NCBI GenBank assembly: GCA_964653855.1
Contig: CAZZFV010000003.1
Coordinates: forward strand, 1-64,000
From: RGIG3528 sp964653855
GTDB taxonomy: Bacteria; Bacillota; Clostridia; Lachnospirales; Lachnospiraceae
Length of the DNA stretch: 64,000 nucleotides
Reading direction: 5' to 3'
Shown here: piece after piece, positions 1 to 9,259 of the stretch
Layout of the letters: each line of letters starts with the position of its first letter
Numbering within the stretch: position 1 is the stretch's first letter
Notes under the pieces: generated by a model
Seen by the model: only the letters and a program-made list of their open reading frames with translations
The model's database searches: none
Told to the model about the DNA's origin: nothing
Made by a program: the position numbers and the translations under genes

Positions 1-210
1 CTTTTCTCTTGTTTCTTTTGACTCGGCGGGTAAAATTTTTGAAATAATGTCATCCATCGGAAGTCCGAAAAGTCCTTTTAAGATAACATCACTTACGCGT
101 TCGGAAAGATTTAATTCGGTGAGCGCTCTGTTCCAGGCGTTTGCGACAACAAGAGTTGTGTCCCATATCGTTCCGTCGACATCAAAAATAAATGAATCGA
201 ATTTTTCCAT
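1..210 (-). CDS. HAD-superfamily hydrolase, truncated by window edge
   Basis: Seventy N-terminal residues are visible, read from an ATG at 208-210; the rest lies beyond the window. The protein opens with MEKFDSFIFDVDGTIWDTT, which carries the HAD motif I (DVDGT) with the nucleophilic Asp and the general acid/base Asp two residues on. After it comes a helical cap-like segment, as in phosphoglycolate phosphatase or beta-phosphoglucomutase-type HADs. The gene sits 25 bases behind the ThrH-like phosphatase on the same strand and is probably co-transcribed with it. Motifs II-IV are not in view, so the substrate cannot be judged. The HAD family assignment is firm; anything narrower would be a guess. 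Confidence 0.8.
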   Translation of the reverse strand, partial: MEKFDSFIFDVDGTIWDTTLVVANAWNRALTELNLSERVSDVILKGLFGLPMDDIISKILPAESKETREK

Positions 211-235
211 AATAATCCTTTAATACCGATAATTC

Positions 236-844
236 TTATAGGGCCTTCTTGATTGCGTCAAATAAGTCGTCGTATTCTTCAAAAGCGGGTATATTCGGAT
301 AATCCGCCTTGATTTTGTCGGTACTCTTAAACAAAAATCCGGCTTTTGAAGCCTCGATCATTCCGAGGTCGTTGTAGCTGTCACCCGATGCTATCGTGTC
401 AAAACCGATTGACTGAAGTGCCTTTACGGTTGTGAGTTTGGACTTTTCGGTACGCATTTTGTAGCCTATGATTTCGCCCGTGTCGGAAACGAGGAGCGTG
501 TTGCAAAAAATTGTCGGATAACCGAGCTTTTTCATGAGGGGCATTGCAAATTGCGTGAACGTGTCACTCAAAATGACAACCTGCGTGACAGAGCGCAATT
601 TATCGAGAAATTCTTTTGCGCCCGGCATCGGATCGATTTTCTCGATTACCGCCTGAATTTCCTTAAGGCCGAGGTTATGTTCCTTTAAAATTCCTATTCT
701 GTATTTCATAAGCTTGTCGTAATCGGGCTCGTCTCTTGTTGTTCTTTTAAGCTCCGGGATGCCGGATTCTTCCGCAAACTTAATCCAGATTTCCGGCACA
801 AGCACGCCTTCCATATCAAGACAAACAATGTTTAAATCGCTCAT
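236..844 (-). CDS. thrH: ThrH-like phosphoserine phosphatase / homoserine phosphotransferase
   Basis: A HAD phosphatase of 202 residues. Motif I is CLDMEGVLVPEIW near the N-terminus (DxEGVLVPEIW, as in ThrH and phosphoserine phosphatases), motif II is the LSDTF Ser region, and motif IV is GDSYND. In the characterised Pseudomonas ThrH this fold dephosphorylates phosphoserine and can pass the phosphate to homoserine. The ATG at 844 is chosen over one eight codons upstream because CGGAGGAAA lies just before it and the protein then starts in family fashion (MSDLNIVCLDMEG). Aspartokinase and homoserine dehydrogenase are encoded elsewhere in the window but no thrB is, so a threonine-pathway role is possible. 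Family assignment is strong; the in vivo reaction is inferred. Confidence 0.85.
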   Translation of the reverse strand: MSDLNIVCLDMEGVLVPEIWIKFAEESGIPELKRTTRDEPDYDKLMKYRIGILKEHNLGLKEIQAVIEKIDPMPGAKEFLDKLRSVTQVVILSDTFTQFAMPLMKKLGYPTIFCNTLLVSDTGEIIGYKMRTEKSKLTTVKALQSIGFDTIASGDSYNDLGMIEASKAGFLFKSTDKIKADYPNIPAFEEYDDLFDAIKKAL

Positions 845-877
845 AAATATTTCCTCCGAAGAATTCATAATGCAACT

Positions 878-906
878 ATTCTAACTTAAGAATGTTTTTT
901 TTTCAA
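878..906 (-). promoter_or_regulatory. Sigma-A-type promoter for thrH
   Basis: Read on the minus strand: -35 TTGAAA (901-906), 17-nt spacer, -10 TAGAAT (878-883). The predicted start lies about 30 nt upstream of the chosen thrH ATG. It is divergent from the promoter of the UPF0371 gene. Confidence 0.6.
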
Positions 907-923
907 TGACGTTTAATTTTTTA

Positions 924-952
924 TTGTATGAGAAAAAGAAAAAAGGTATAAT
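924..952 (+). promoter_or_regulatory. Sigma-A-type promoter for UPF0371 gene
   Basis: -35 TTGTAT (924-929), 17-nt spacer, perfect -10 TATAAT (947-952). It leaves an untranslated leader of about 80 nt if translation starts at 1042. Confidence 0.6.
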
Positions 953-1041
953 GCGTGAAAAAGTGCTTGTGAATGAAAACATGAGCATTGTTTTTGGTGC
1001 GTAAATTTTTAGGAAAATTCAGTGAAACGGCGGTAAACAAA

Positions 1042-2526
1042 ATGAACGGAATAGGTTTTGACAACGACAAGTATCTAAAAATGCAATCCGAGCATATCAG
1101 AGAAAGGATTGACAGCTTCGGAGGAAAATTGTATCTCGAATTCGGAGGAAAATTATTTGACGATTTTCATGCGTCGAGAGTGTTGCCCGGCTTCAAGCCC
1201 GACAGTAAGATCAACATGCTTGTGAACTTAAAGGACAATGCGGAAATAATTATTGCGATAAATTCGGGTGACATCGAGAAAAACAAGATAAGAGGCGATC
1301 TCGGAATTACCTATGATATGGATGTGCTTCGTCTTATCGACGCATTCAGAGGCTACGGACTTTATGTAAGCGCCGTTGTAATGACACAATATTCCGAACA
1401 GCCTGCCGCCGTTCAATACGCAAAGAGACTTAATTCACTCGGTCTCAAGGTTTATCATCACTACAAAATTCCGGGCTATCCCGCAAACATCTCTTATATC
1501 GTGAGCGAAGACGGCTTCGGTAAAAACGAATACATAGAAACAACAAAGCCGCTTGTTGTTGTTACGGCGCCGGGCCCGGGAAGCGGAAAGATGGCAACAT
1601 GCCTTTCGCAGCTTTATCATGACAATAAGCGCGGAATCAAGTCGGGATACGCAAAATTTGAAACATTCCCCATTTGGAATTTGCCTCTTAAACACCCCGT
1701 CAATGTTGCCTATGAAGCCGCAACGGCGGATTTAAACGACGTAAACATGATTGACCCTTATCATCTTGAGGCTTACGGAAAGACAACGGTAAATTATAAC
1801 CGTGACGTGGAAGTGTTCCCTGTTCTTAACGCGATGTTTAAAACGATCCTCGGTGAATCGCCTTATAAGTCTCCCACGGATATGGGTGTCAATATGGCGG
1901 GCAATTGCATAATCGATGACGGCATATGCGCAAGCGCATCGCGTGCGGAGATAATAAGACGTTATTATGACGCACTTTGCAGAAGAAGAGCAGGAATCGG
2001 AAGCGACGCCGAAGTATTGAAGCTCGAACTCATAATGGAGCAATCCGGAATAAGCGTGTCCGCAAGAAAGGTTGTGGGTGCCGCACTCTTAAAAGAGGAG
2101 TTAACGGGAGCACCGGCCGCCGCAATGGAACTTCCTGACGGCACAATAGTTACGGGAAAAACAAGTTCGTTACTCGGCGCGTCGTCGGCGATGCTTCTTA
2201 ACGGAATAAAGGTTCTTGCCGGAATCGAAGACAGCGTGGAACTTATTTCGCCCACGATCATAGAGCCTGTACAAAAACTGAAGACGGGAGTGCTCGGAAA
2301 TCACAATCCGAGACTGCACCTCGATGAACTTTTGATTGCGCTTTCGATTTGCGCGGCAAGTGACGAAAAAGCCGCACGCGCGATGGATTGTTTGGCTCTT
2401 TTAAAAGGATGCGAAGTGCATTCAAGCGTTATGTTGTCGGAGGTTGACAAAAACGTATTCAGAAAGCTCGGCGTTCACCTTACATGCGAGCCTGTTTATC
2501 AAACAAAGAAGCTTTTTCACAGATAA
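1042..2526 (+). CDS. UPF0371 / DUF1846 family protein
   Basis: The 494-residue protein matches the conserved UPF0371 family from its start (MNGIGFDNDKYLKMQSEHI) to its end; family members are usually about 490-500 residues. A TTG 18 codons upstream keeps the frame open, but the ATG at 1042 gives the family-typical N-terminus. Notable segments are a glycine-rich loop VTAPGPGSGKMATCLSQL near residue 180, which resembles a phosphate-binding loop, and a conserved PYHLEAYG stretch further on. It reads as a soluble cytosolic protein with no signal peptide. Structures exist for the family, but I know of no settled biochemical function. It stands 30 bases upstream of uppP on the same strand and may share its transcript. 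Confidence 0.88.
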   Translation: MNGIGFDNDKYLKMQSEHIRERIDSFGGKLYLEFGGKLFDDFHASRVLPGFKPDSKINMLVNLKDNAEIIIAINSGDIEKNKIRGDLGITYDMDVLRLIDAFRGYGLYVSAVVMTQYSEQPAAVQYAKRLNSLGLKVYHHYKIPGYPANISYIVSEDGFGKNEYIETTKPLVVVTAPGPGSGKMATCLSQLYHDNKRGIKSGYAKFETFPIWNLPLKHPVNVAYEAATADLNDVNMIDPYHLEAYGKTTVNYNRDVEVFPVLNAMFKTILGESPYKSPTDMGVNMAGNCIIDDGICASASRAEIIRRYYDALCRRRAGIGSDAEVLKLELIMEQSGISVSARKVVGAALLKEELTGAPAAAMELPDGTIVTGKTSSLLGASSAMLLNGIKVLAGIEDSVELISPTIIEPVQKLKTGVLGNHNPRLHLDELLIALSICAASDEKAARAMDCLALLKGCEVHSSVMLSEVDKNVFRKLGVHLTCEPVYQTKKLFHR

Positions 2527-2559
2527 CGATTGAGTGAACCGGGATAGAGGGGGAAAGTG

Positions 2560-3408
2560 ATGAGCGACTTATTAAAGGCGATTTTATACGGAATAATCGA
2601 GGGCATAACCGAATGGCTTCCGATAAGCAGCACGGGGCATTTGATACTTGCGGAAAAACTGATTCCTTTTGAGAATGTAAGCAACGGATTTTTTGACGTT
2701 TTTGACGTAATAATTCAGCTTGGCGCGATACTTGCGGTTGTTGTGCTTTTTATAGACAAATTGTGGCCGTTTGCGTTTACGAAGAAAAGGAAAAATAAAT
2801 ACGACATCGATACTTTTTATATACCGGACACGTGGTCGTTGTGGTTTAAGATAATTGTTTCGTGTGTGCCCGCTGGAATATTCGGAATACTCTTTGACGA
2901 CTTTTTTGAAGAGCATTTTTATAATTATGTATCGGTTGCGGTTGCGCTTATATTTTTCGGTGTGATTTTTATAGTTGTGGAAAACACGATCGGAAAAAAA
3001 GGCAATTTTAAAGTAAACGATTTAAAGAACATCACATATATGAATGCCTTGCAAATAGGAATCTTCCAAATACTTGCGGCGGCATTCCCGGGAACTTCGC
3101 GTTCGGGAATTACGTTAATCGGCGCAATGATGCTCGGAATCTCGAGAACGGTGGCTTGCGAATACACGTTTTTCCTTGCCGTTCCCGTGATGGCGGGAGC
3201 AAGCCTTCTAAAACTCATAAAATTCGGATTTTCGTTTACGGGTAACGAAATCGCAATTTTGGGCACGGGATGCGTAGTGTCGTTTATCATATCGATATTT
3301 GCGATGAAATTCTTATTGAAATTTATTAAGAAGAATAACTTTAAGCCGTTTGGTTGGTATCGTATCGCGCTCGGAATAATTGTGCTTGGTGTCGCATTTT
3401 TCGGTTGA
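2560..3408 (+). CDS. uppP: Undecaprenyl-diphosphatase UppP (BacA)
   Basis: An integral membrane protein of 282 residues that dephosphorylates undecaprenyl diphosphate to recycle the lipid carrier for peptidoglycan and wall polymers. Both family signatures are present: EGITEWLPISSTGHLIL near residues 14-30, containing the catalytic Glu-rich helix, and PGTSRSGIT near residue 175, with the active-site Ser/Arg. About eight hydrophobic helices are apparent. The ATG at 2560 is preferred to the GTG directly before it because it is better spaced behind AGAGGGGG. The size is typical. The rpsF -35 element overlaps the stop codon, so the ribosomal operon has its own promoter and uppP is its upstream neighbour rather than a member. 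Confidence 0.95.
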   Translation: MSDLLKAILYGIIEGITEWLPISSTGHLILAEKLIPFENVSNGFFDVFDVIIQLGAILAVVVLFIDKLWPFAFTKKRKNKYDIDTFYIPDTWSLWFKIIVSCVPAGIFGILFDDFFEEHFYNYVSVAVALIFFGVIFIVVENTIGKKGNFKVNDLKNITYMNALQIGIFQILAAAFPGTSRSGITLIGAMMLGISRTVACEYTFFLAVPVMAGASLLKLIKFGFSFTGNEIAILGTGCVVSFIISIFAMKFLLKFIKKNNFKPFGWYRIALGIIVLGVAFFG

Positions 3409-3433
3409 CAAGAGAAACGCAGAGTGCTAAAAT
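3405..3433 (+). promoter_or_regulatory. Sigma-A promoter of rpsF-ssb-rpsR operon
   Basis: -35 TTGACA (3405-3410, overlapping the uppP stop), 17-nt spacer, -10 TAAAAT (3428-3433). A near-consensus promoter, as expected for a ribosomal protein operon. Confidence 0.75.
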
Positions 3434-3452
3434 ATATCTCTGTGACGAGTAA

Positions 3453-3477
3453 AATCCTTGCTAATCCGTAAGGGATT
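3453..3477 (+). promoter_or_regulatory. Hairpin in rpsF leader, candidate S6:S18 autoregulatory site
   Basis: The leader contains AATCCTT (3453-3459) pairing with AAGGGATT (3470-3477) with one bulged G; the loop holds CCG. Autoregulation by the S6:S18 complex binding a leader hairpin with an exposed CCG is established for this operon in several bacteria. The stem and CCG are visible; that this is the same element is inferred. It ends about 37 nt before the rpsF start. Confidence 0.45.
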
Positions 3478-3514
3478 GGCCAAAATTTGACCAGAAGGAG
3501 GTGCAACTATAACT

Positions 3515-3805
3515 ATGAGCAAATATGAATTATGTTTAGTTGTTAGTGCAAAAGTAGAGGACAGCGTAAGAGATGCATCCGTTGAAGATGCAAAGAAGCT
3601 TATCACAAGATTCGGCGGCGAAATCAAGGATGTTGCCGAGTGGGGTAAGAAGAAGCTCGCTTACGAAGTTCAGAAGATGAACGAAGCATATTATTACTTC
3701 ATTCAGTTCGATGCTGAGACAACAGCCCCTGCAGAGATAGAAGACAGACTTCGCACAAGGGACAACGTTATCAGATTCTTGATCACAAGAGTCGAAGAAG
3801 CATAA
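3515..3805 (+). CDS. rpsF: 30S ribosomal protein S6
   Basis: A 96-residue protein with the complete S6 fold, from MSKYELCLVVSAK, through the WGKKKLAYEVQKMNEAYYY core strand, to the terminal RFLITRVEE. S6 pairs with S18 on the 30S platform near 16S helices 22-23. Translation starts at an ATG preceded by a perfect AAGGAGGTG ribosome site. It is first in the rpsF-ssb-rpsR operon, with a strong promoter and a hairpin leader upstream, and ssb begins 17 nt after its stop. Length and order are typical of Firmicutes. Confidence 0.97.
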   Translation: MSKYELCLVVSAKVEDSVRDASVEDAKKLITRFGGEIKDVAEWGKKKLAYEVQKMNEAYYYFIQFDAETTAPAEIEDRLRTRDNVIRFLITRVEEA

Positions 3806-3822
3806 AAACGGAGGAAATCCTA

Positions 3823-4266
3823 ATGAACAGAGTCATTTTAATGGGAAGACTCACAAGAGATCCCGATGTATCTTATACACAGAAAGACAATTCCGCTGTG
3901 GCACGTTTTACACTTGCCGTAGACAGAAGAGTCGCACGTAATGCGGATTCAAACCAGCAAACAGCCGATTTCATTAACTGCGTCACATTCGGCAAAACGG
4001 CTGAATTCGCCGAAAAGTATTTGAAGAAGGGCACAAAGGTTGTAGCGGAAGGCCGCATTCAGACGGGCAGCTACAAAAACAAAGACGGCAACACCGTTTA
4101 CACAACGGATGTCGTTCTTGACAATGTTGAGTTCGCGGAAAGCAAGAATTCCGCTTCGGGTAATTCCGGAAACTACGGAAATTCGGATCAAAAGCAGAAT
4201 TTTGAAGGATCCGATTCGGGATTTATGAACATTACGGAAAGTCTTGACGATCAGCTTCCCTTCTAA
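3823..4266 (+). CDS. ssb: Single-stranded DNA-binding protein
   Basis: The 147-residue protein has an N-terminal OB fold (MNRVILMGRLTRDPDVSYT onward; conserved EFAEKYLKKGTKVVAEGRI core), a flexible Ser/Asn/Gly-rich linker from about residue 108, and a C-terminal acidic tip ending DDQLPF that recruits replication and repair partners. It coats single-stranded DNA during replication, repair and recombination. Its place between rpsF and rpsR is the classic Firmicute arrangement. The linker is short, giving a protein smaller than the 170-residue Bacillus SsbA but within the range seen in Clostridia. Confidence 0.97.
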   Translation: MNRVILMGRLTRDPDVSYTQKDNSAVARFTLAVDRRVARNADSNQQTADFINCVTFGKTAEFAEKYLKKGTKVVAEGRIQTGSYKNKDGNTVYTTDVVLDNVEFAESKNSASGNSGNYGNSDQKQNFEGSDSGFMNITESLDDQLPF

Positions 4267-4311
4267 AAGGATTCACCGATTATCAATTACGAAAGAATGG
4301 AGGATAATACA

Positions 4312-4581
4312 ATGACAGATGAAAGAGCACCGAAGACAAATGCCGATGCACCGATGAAGAGACGTATTATTCGCAGAAGAAAAAAGGTTTGCGAATTTTG
4401 CGGTGCGGGTGTTACGGAAATAGATTATAAGGATACAAAGAAGTTATCCAAGTACATCTCCGAGAGAGGAAAGATTCTTCCCAGACGTATCACAGGCGCT
4501 TGTGCAAAGCATCAAAGAGCAGTTACGACAGCCGTTAAGCGCGCACGTCACGTAGCTCTTATGCCCTACACGGTAGAATAA
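4312..4581 (+). CDS. rpsR: 30S ribosomal protein S18, zinc-ligand type
   Basis: An 89-residue S18 with a basic N-terminal tail (KRRIIRRRKKVCEFC), a central LSKYISERGKILPRRITG motif and a C-terminal KHQRAVTTAVKRARHVALMPY. It keeps a C-x2-C plus C-x2-H set (CEFC...CAKH), the zinc-binding C+ form of S18. S18 docks with S6 on the 30S platform. The start at 4312 is chosen because GGAGG (about 4300-4304) lies directly upstream; an in-frame ATG at 4297 overlaps that ribosome site. A strong terminator follows immediately, closing the operon. Confidence 0.96.
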   Translation: MTDERAPKTNADAPMKRRIIRRRKKVCEFCGAGVTEIDYKDTKKLSKYISERGKILPRRITGACAKHQRAVTTAVKRARHVALMPYTVE

Positions 4582-4588
4582 AAAAAGT

Positions 4589-4623
4589 TACCCCGTATGT
4601 TATTCGCATACGGGGTATTTTTT
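4589..4623. terminator. Strong bidirectional intrinsic terminator
   Basis: An 11-bp perfect stem (4589-4599 with 4607-4617), 7-nt loop and six T on the plus strand; on the minus strand it is followed by AACTTTTTT. It ends the rpsR operon and the convergent VWA/MoxR operon. Confidence 0.9.
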
Positions 4624-4639
4624 GTTATAGAAGAGTGTT

Positions 4640-7455
4640 TTATTGTTTCTTCATTCTGTTTAAGAGTGCCGAAGTGTCAAGCACGTCGGGAGTCTTATTT
4701 TTTTTGTCTTTTAAATTCTTGTGAGCGGTACTTCCGGCAGCGTTATTTGTTGCCGAATTTTCGGTAATGTTTGCCGTGTCAAATCCTGTTTTCGCGGTTA
4801 GAGCTTCACTTGACTTTGAGGTTACTTTTTCACATGTATTTTGATTTACTCTTAAAGTGTTTTTCTGCTTATTAAAATCAAATATTCTTTTCCAAAATCC
4901 TTCCGGTACAATTCTGAATCCGAAACGCCTGTATGCAATGTCAAGAATAAAGAAAAAGAGCGCAACAAGGCAAAGTTCCGTTGTTATGTCAAACATTGCC
5001 TTAACGGATTTTGTGCTTTTTGTAAATACCTGTGAGGGAAGCGTTATTTCCGTGCCCGAGGTGAGGAGCGCAAAGTCCGACAAAAGCGTTGACGTGCGGT
5101 TAAAAGTGTATTCGGACGAATATTTTTTTATTGCGGCGGNNNNNNNNNNAGTCCGGATATAAGTTCGTCTCCTTCATATTTTTTTATCGCAACCATGTAG
5201 ACGCCTTCAGAGGAAAGCATAGTTTCCGCTTCAAATTCGCCCGGGCGCCTTTCATAAAGCGTAACGGTGCTTTGCGCTCCGGAATCCGACGTGATTACGG
5301 CTTCAACTTGAGTCGCAGCCGAATAATCTGAAGTCGTATAGGAAATGGTTGCCGTATCGTCTTTTGTTGTGACTGACGCATATGAGTCTTTTTCCGAATT
5401 ATCCGTTGTCACAAATTGAATCAAGTTGTTCCAGAGTAATGTATTATTTTCCCACGCGAAAAAGTTTCCGGACCAATTGCCCGTAATGTCACTTGCCCAG
5501 GCAATTGTTTTTCCGAGCCCGTATTGCATGCAGGAGAGCAAAGGATCTTCGTTTTCCGTCTCAAAAAGTACGGTCGCGCGCGATTTTGCGGTTGTTCTTA
5601 TATATGCTTTTATCGATGGCACACCGTCCGATATACAGTCATTTATTAAGTCGTCCGATGCCGTAATATAAGTTTTTGATTCTTCGTCAACAAGGTAATA
5701 ATTTGCTGTAAGCTGTATTTCCTGCGTGAAAATTTTTGGAAGGTCGGTTAAATTTGTTACCGTATATACGCGTCCGCCGGCCGATGACGAGAGGGTATTA
5801 AGGAGTGTTACGTTACTGTCGTTGCCTATCGCTATTGCGGAGAGCGTTATGGTGTTATTGTTTATCTCATTTAAAAGAGAAGAATAATTTGCATAAGTGT
5901 CCTGACCGTCGGTAAGGAGAATTATATGCTTTATTGTTGCGTCGCATTTTGTAAGATCCTTTACCGCAGCTTCAACCGCCGGATAGATGCTTGTTCCGCC
6001 GCCGCCCGTGATTCCGGAAACTGTTTTTCGGATATCCGAAAGGCTTGAACCAATCTTTTTTAAAGGAACGATTTTACTGAAACTATCATCAAACGCGATC
6101 ACTCCGACATAATCAATTGAGCGGAGCGTTGTAAGTGATTCCGAAAGTGCCGATTTTGCGGCCGCAAGCTTTGATACGCCGGTAATGTCTGTGCCGCTCA
6201 TCGATCCCGACACGTCGATAACGTATTCGATTGCGGTTATCGGAAGCTCGGCTTCGCCCTTTATTTCGGAATCGACGGGAAGCACGGTTTCGAGTGCGGT
6301 GCCCGTATATTCACCGAGTCCGAACGAGTTTCTGCCGCCGCATGCGATGAGACCTTTTCCGTAATCACGCACATAGGCTTCGATATTATTCATAAATCCG
6401 TCGGGGAGGTCCGCGGCATAAACATCCGAAAGTATTATGCAAGAGTACTCGAGCATTGAGGAAATTGTGTCGGGAGCGGATGCGGGCACAATTACATTTA
6501 CGTCAAAACTCATATCCGTGAGCATTTTTTTAAAAGATTCCACATTTTTTAAGTCGTCCGCAATCAAAAGAACGGGCGCTTTTTTCGTGATGTTTGTGTA
6601 AGCGGAATATTCGTTGTTTAGGGAATAAGTGTCGTTTTCCGAATCGATTTTTACACGGTAGGTTTTTATCCCCGCCTCCGTCTGTGTGTCAAAAAAAGGG
6701 ATGATGCTTGTGCCCTTGGAGAGTGTGACTTGCTTTTCTGCCGTAAGTGTGCGCCCCTGATAAAGAGAAATGCGCGCGGTCGTGTTTACGTTACTTTCGA
6801 CTTCCACGGTAACCTTGAAAGTCTCACCGATACCGACGTCCGACGGTACGGTCACGTTTGTGACATATATTTCGGGATTTTGAAAAGGAGAAAGCGTATA
6901 TGTTTTTATTTCGCAATCCGCATCGATTACGGATTGCTGCATTTCTTTTAAGTTACCGTTCGTTTCCGCACCGTCCGAAATTATTACGATTCTTTTTGCG
7001 GCGGAATCGGGCATAAGGCTTAGCGCAAGCGACACGGCGGACTCGATATTTGTTCCCGATTTATCTACGTTTACGGTAATTCCGTTAAAATCACATTCTT
7101 TCGACAAAAAGTTGTTTACGTTTGCGTCTTTTCCGAATGCGACGATTCCCACATAATCGTCGGTCGATTTTGTTTTGACGGATTCCGTTATAAAGTTTAT
7201 GATTTCGTCCTTTTTGTCGCTTACGCTGTCGGATGTGTCAACCAAAAACACCGTTGCGGTTTCGGGCGTGTGTTCGCTTAAAGAGGTTCCCGAAAGCGCA
7301 AGACACAAAAGCGTCCAAATGATGCTTCGCAAAATTACCTGTTTTATTTTTTGATCCTTTGCGCGTGTTCTTATAAAACGCACGGAGAGAATAAGTAAAA
7401 TTATTCCGACCGGTATGAGAAGAAGAAACAAAGGATTTGAAAAGCTTACTTTCAT
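4640..7455 (-). CDS. Membrane protein with two VWA domains, interrupted by an assembly gap
   Basis: Last gene of the MoxR/VWA operon, about 935 residues if joined across the N run at 5140-5149. The first 30 residues hold a membrane helix (PLFLLLIPVGIILLILSVRF) and a second follows (about 43-58). VWA domain 1 has MIDAS motif DTSDS (about 73). A middle segment resembles a class I glutamine amidotransferase-like fold (VLLIADDLKNVESFKK). VWA domain 2 has DVSGS (about 415) and LLTDGQD. After the gap the protein continues with AAIKKYSSEYTFNRTS, a further membrane helix (CLVALFFFILDIAYR) and a Lys/Asn-rich tail. The two halves are in different frames as assembled, which a wrong gap length explains. 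VWA proteins beside MoxR are thought to act in metal-dependent complex assembly; the target here is unknown. Confidence 0.85.
5140..5149. other. Assembly gap (10 N) inside a VWA gene
   Basis: Ten N within the VWA gene. The reading frame is open on both sides but shifted, so the real missing length should be 2 modulo 3, not 10. Confidence 0.95.
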
Positions 7456-7459
7456 AAAT

Positions 7460-9256
7460 TCAGTCCTTTATATAAACAATCCATTCGATTGCCATTATGA
7501 GTAAGAGAACTATAATCAAAGCGGTTCTTATGTCAAAGTTTTGGGTTTCGTTACCGCTAACGTTGACGACATTACCGGTGCTTTGCGTTGTTGAATCTAC
7601 GGATTCTTTTCCCGATTCCGATATGTCAAAGTTTACCGAAAATGTGTAAGTGCTTCCGTCATCCGCCTTTACCGTATAAAAGCCCTGATTGACCGTGTCC
7701 GTGAAAACAGAAATTGAAGGATAAGATGACGTTTTGCCGTCCGGGTAGGTGATAATGTTTTTAGTTGTACCCGTATTACTTATTGTTACGGATTCGCCCG
7801 TATAAAGGGAAAGCTCCGATAACACCGATGTGTCCGAAAGCTCGGAAATCAAATTCCACATAAGTATCGGAAATCTGTAATCGAGCGGAAAATCAGACGA
7901 GTGGAGGTCGAATCCCAGGTATCCGTATTTTCTTTCGTCCGTTTCACATATGAATCCCGCGCTTTTATCGCCTATTGTTATGAATGATTCGGAGTTTACG
8001 GGCAATGTAACCGCAAATGTTTTTGTTACGCCGAACGAAAAATTGTATATGTCGTGCGTCACGACAGAATCCGAAAGGTTTAAGTATATGTTTTCGTATG
8101 TTTCCGCATCCGTGAAAAAGTCGGACGTTTCGCAATTTATAAATAACAAATTTCCGTCTTCGGGGAGAACGTCCGGAATCATATCCTGTCCGTCAAATAT
8201 ATAAAGGTCGTAATCGGTGAGCTTTAGTCCCGAAAACGTTTCGGGATCATCCGTTTCATGTAAAATAATATTTTCGTTAAGCTCAATCGCTTTCTTTAAA
8301 TATATGTTTTTTTCGGTAAACAAAAGCACCTTTTTTTGAAGCACGGAATCGTTTAAGGCGTAATATGTGTTGTCGAAAGATAATGCGTCCGCGTTATTGA
8401 GCTCTGCGGTTAAAAGCGAAAATTCCGTGTTTTCGGGCTCGTAATAAAATGTTTTTGTTTCGCCCGCGGGAATGTTTACCGTCAAAACATCGAGGATTTT
8501 TCCGTCGCCGTACAGATTTATGTCACCGGAATAAGAAAGAGTACCGTGATTTGTCGCATTTATGAGAATGATTGTCGAATCGTCTTTTTTTGTTGACGAA
8601 ACATAATCGATCGATGTGTTTTCGGCATCGGACGAAAAATTGTATACGGTGCCGTTAAGGTCACCGAGAACAACGGCGCTGTCCGTAAATGCGGCGACGG
8701 AGGTTTTTGAACTTTGATTTAATTTTGCCGCCAAATTTATCCCCGCCGCACAATTACCTTTTAATGCGGTACCTTCAATCTTATTTATTGCGCTTATTAC
8801 GGCTTGCTTATCAACAGAGTTTGATATTGCGACGGAAGTGCGCTCGGAGCACGCAATTACCGTGATTTTTACGTTGTCGGGGAGTGATTTCACATATTCC
8901 TTTGCGGCATTTTTTGCGTAATCGAGGCGTGTGCGTTCGCTCTTTAAAAGCGTGCTCATGCTGCCGCTGTTGTCAATCAAAAGAATTACGTTTTCGGCGT
9001 CCGTGCTTTCGTCTTCATGATAGGGCGACATAAGCACAAAAACGAGAACCAAAACTGTAATGATTTGGATTATTAAGAGTTTATTTTTTTTGAGCTTTTC
9101 AAAAGGCGTTTCCGATTCCCTGTTTTCGTACATTTCTTTCCATAAGAAAAGGGAAGAGACGCGCTTTTGTTCCGCTTTTTGCTTTAACAGATACATTATT
9201 ACGATAACCGGAATAAGTATCAAAAGAAAAAGCGGCCAAAGGTACAAAAAGTGCAT
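7460..9256 (-). CDS. BatA-like VWA membrane protein
   Basis: The 598 residues begin with the BatA-type N-terminal region: helix YLWPLFLLILIPVIVIMYLL, then the cytosolic SLFLWKEMYENRESETPFEKLKKNK box, then a second helix (LLIIQIITVLVLVFVLM). A VWA domain follows with MIDAS DNSGS near residue 92, then a long beta-rich extracytoplasmic region. A final helix (ALIIVLLLIMAIEWIVYI) leaves only a two-residue tail. Its start lies 3 nt from the stop of the DUF58 gene and its stop 4 nt from the next VWA gene, so the three are translated together. In the Bat (Bacteroides aerotolerance) and related loci such proteins accompany MoxR and DUF58; a chaperone or insertion role is proposed but unproven. Confidence 0.88.
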   Translation of the reverse strand: MHFLYLWPLFLLILIPVIVIMYLLKQKAEQKRVSSLFLWKEMYENRESETPFEKLKKNKLLIIQIITVLVLVFVLMSPYHEDESTDAENVILLIDNSGSMSTLLKSERTRLDYAKNAAKEYVKSLPDNVKITVIACSERTSVAISNSVDKQAVISAINKIEGTALKGNCAAGINLAAKLNQSSKTSVAAFTDSAVVLGDLNGTVYNFSSDAENTSIDYVSSTKKDDSTIILINATNHGTLSYSGDINLYGDGKILDVLTVNIPAGETKTFYYEPENTEFSLLTAELNNADALSFDNTYYALNDSVLQKKVLLFTEKNIYLKKAIELNENIILHETDDPETFSGLKLTDYDLYIFDGQDMIPDVLPEDGNLLFINCETSDFFTDAETYENIYLNLSDSVVTHDIYNFSFGVTKTFAVTLPVNSESFITIGDKSAGFICETDERKYGYLGFDLHSSDFPLDYRFPILMWNLISELSDTSVLSELSLYTGESVTISNTGTTKNIITYPDGKTSSYPSISVFTDTVNQGFYTVKADDGSTYTFSVNFDISESGKESVDSTTQSTGNVVNVSGNETQNFDIRTALIIVLLLIMAIEWIVYIKD

Positions 9257-9259
9257 TTT

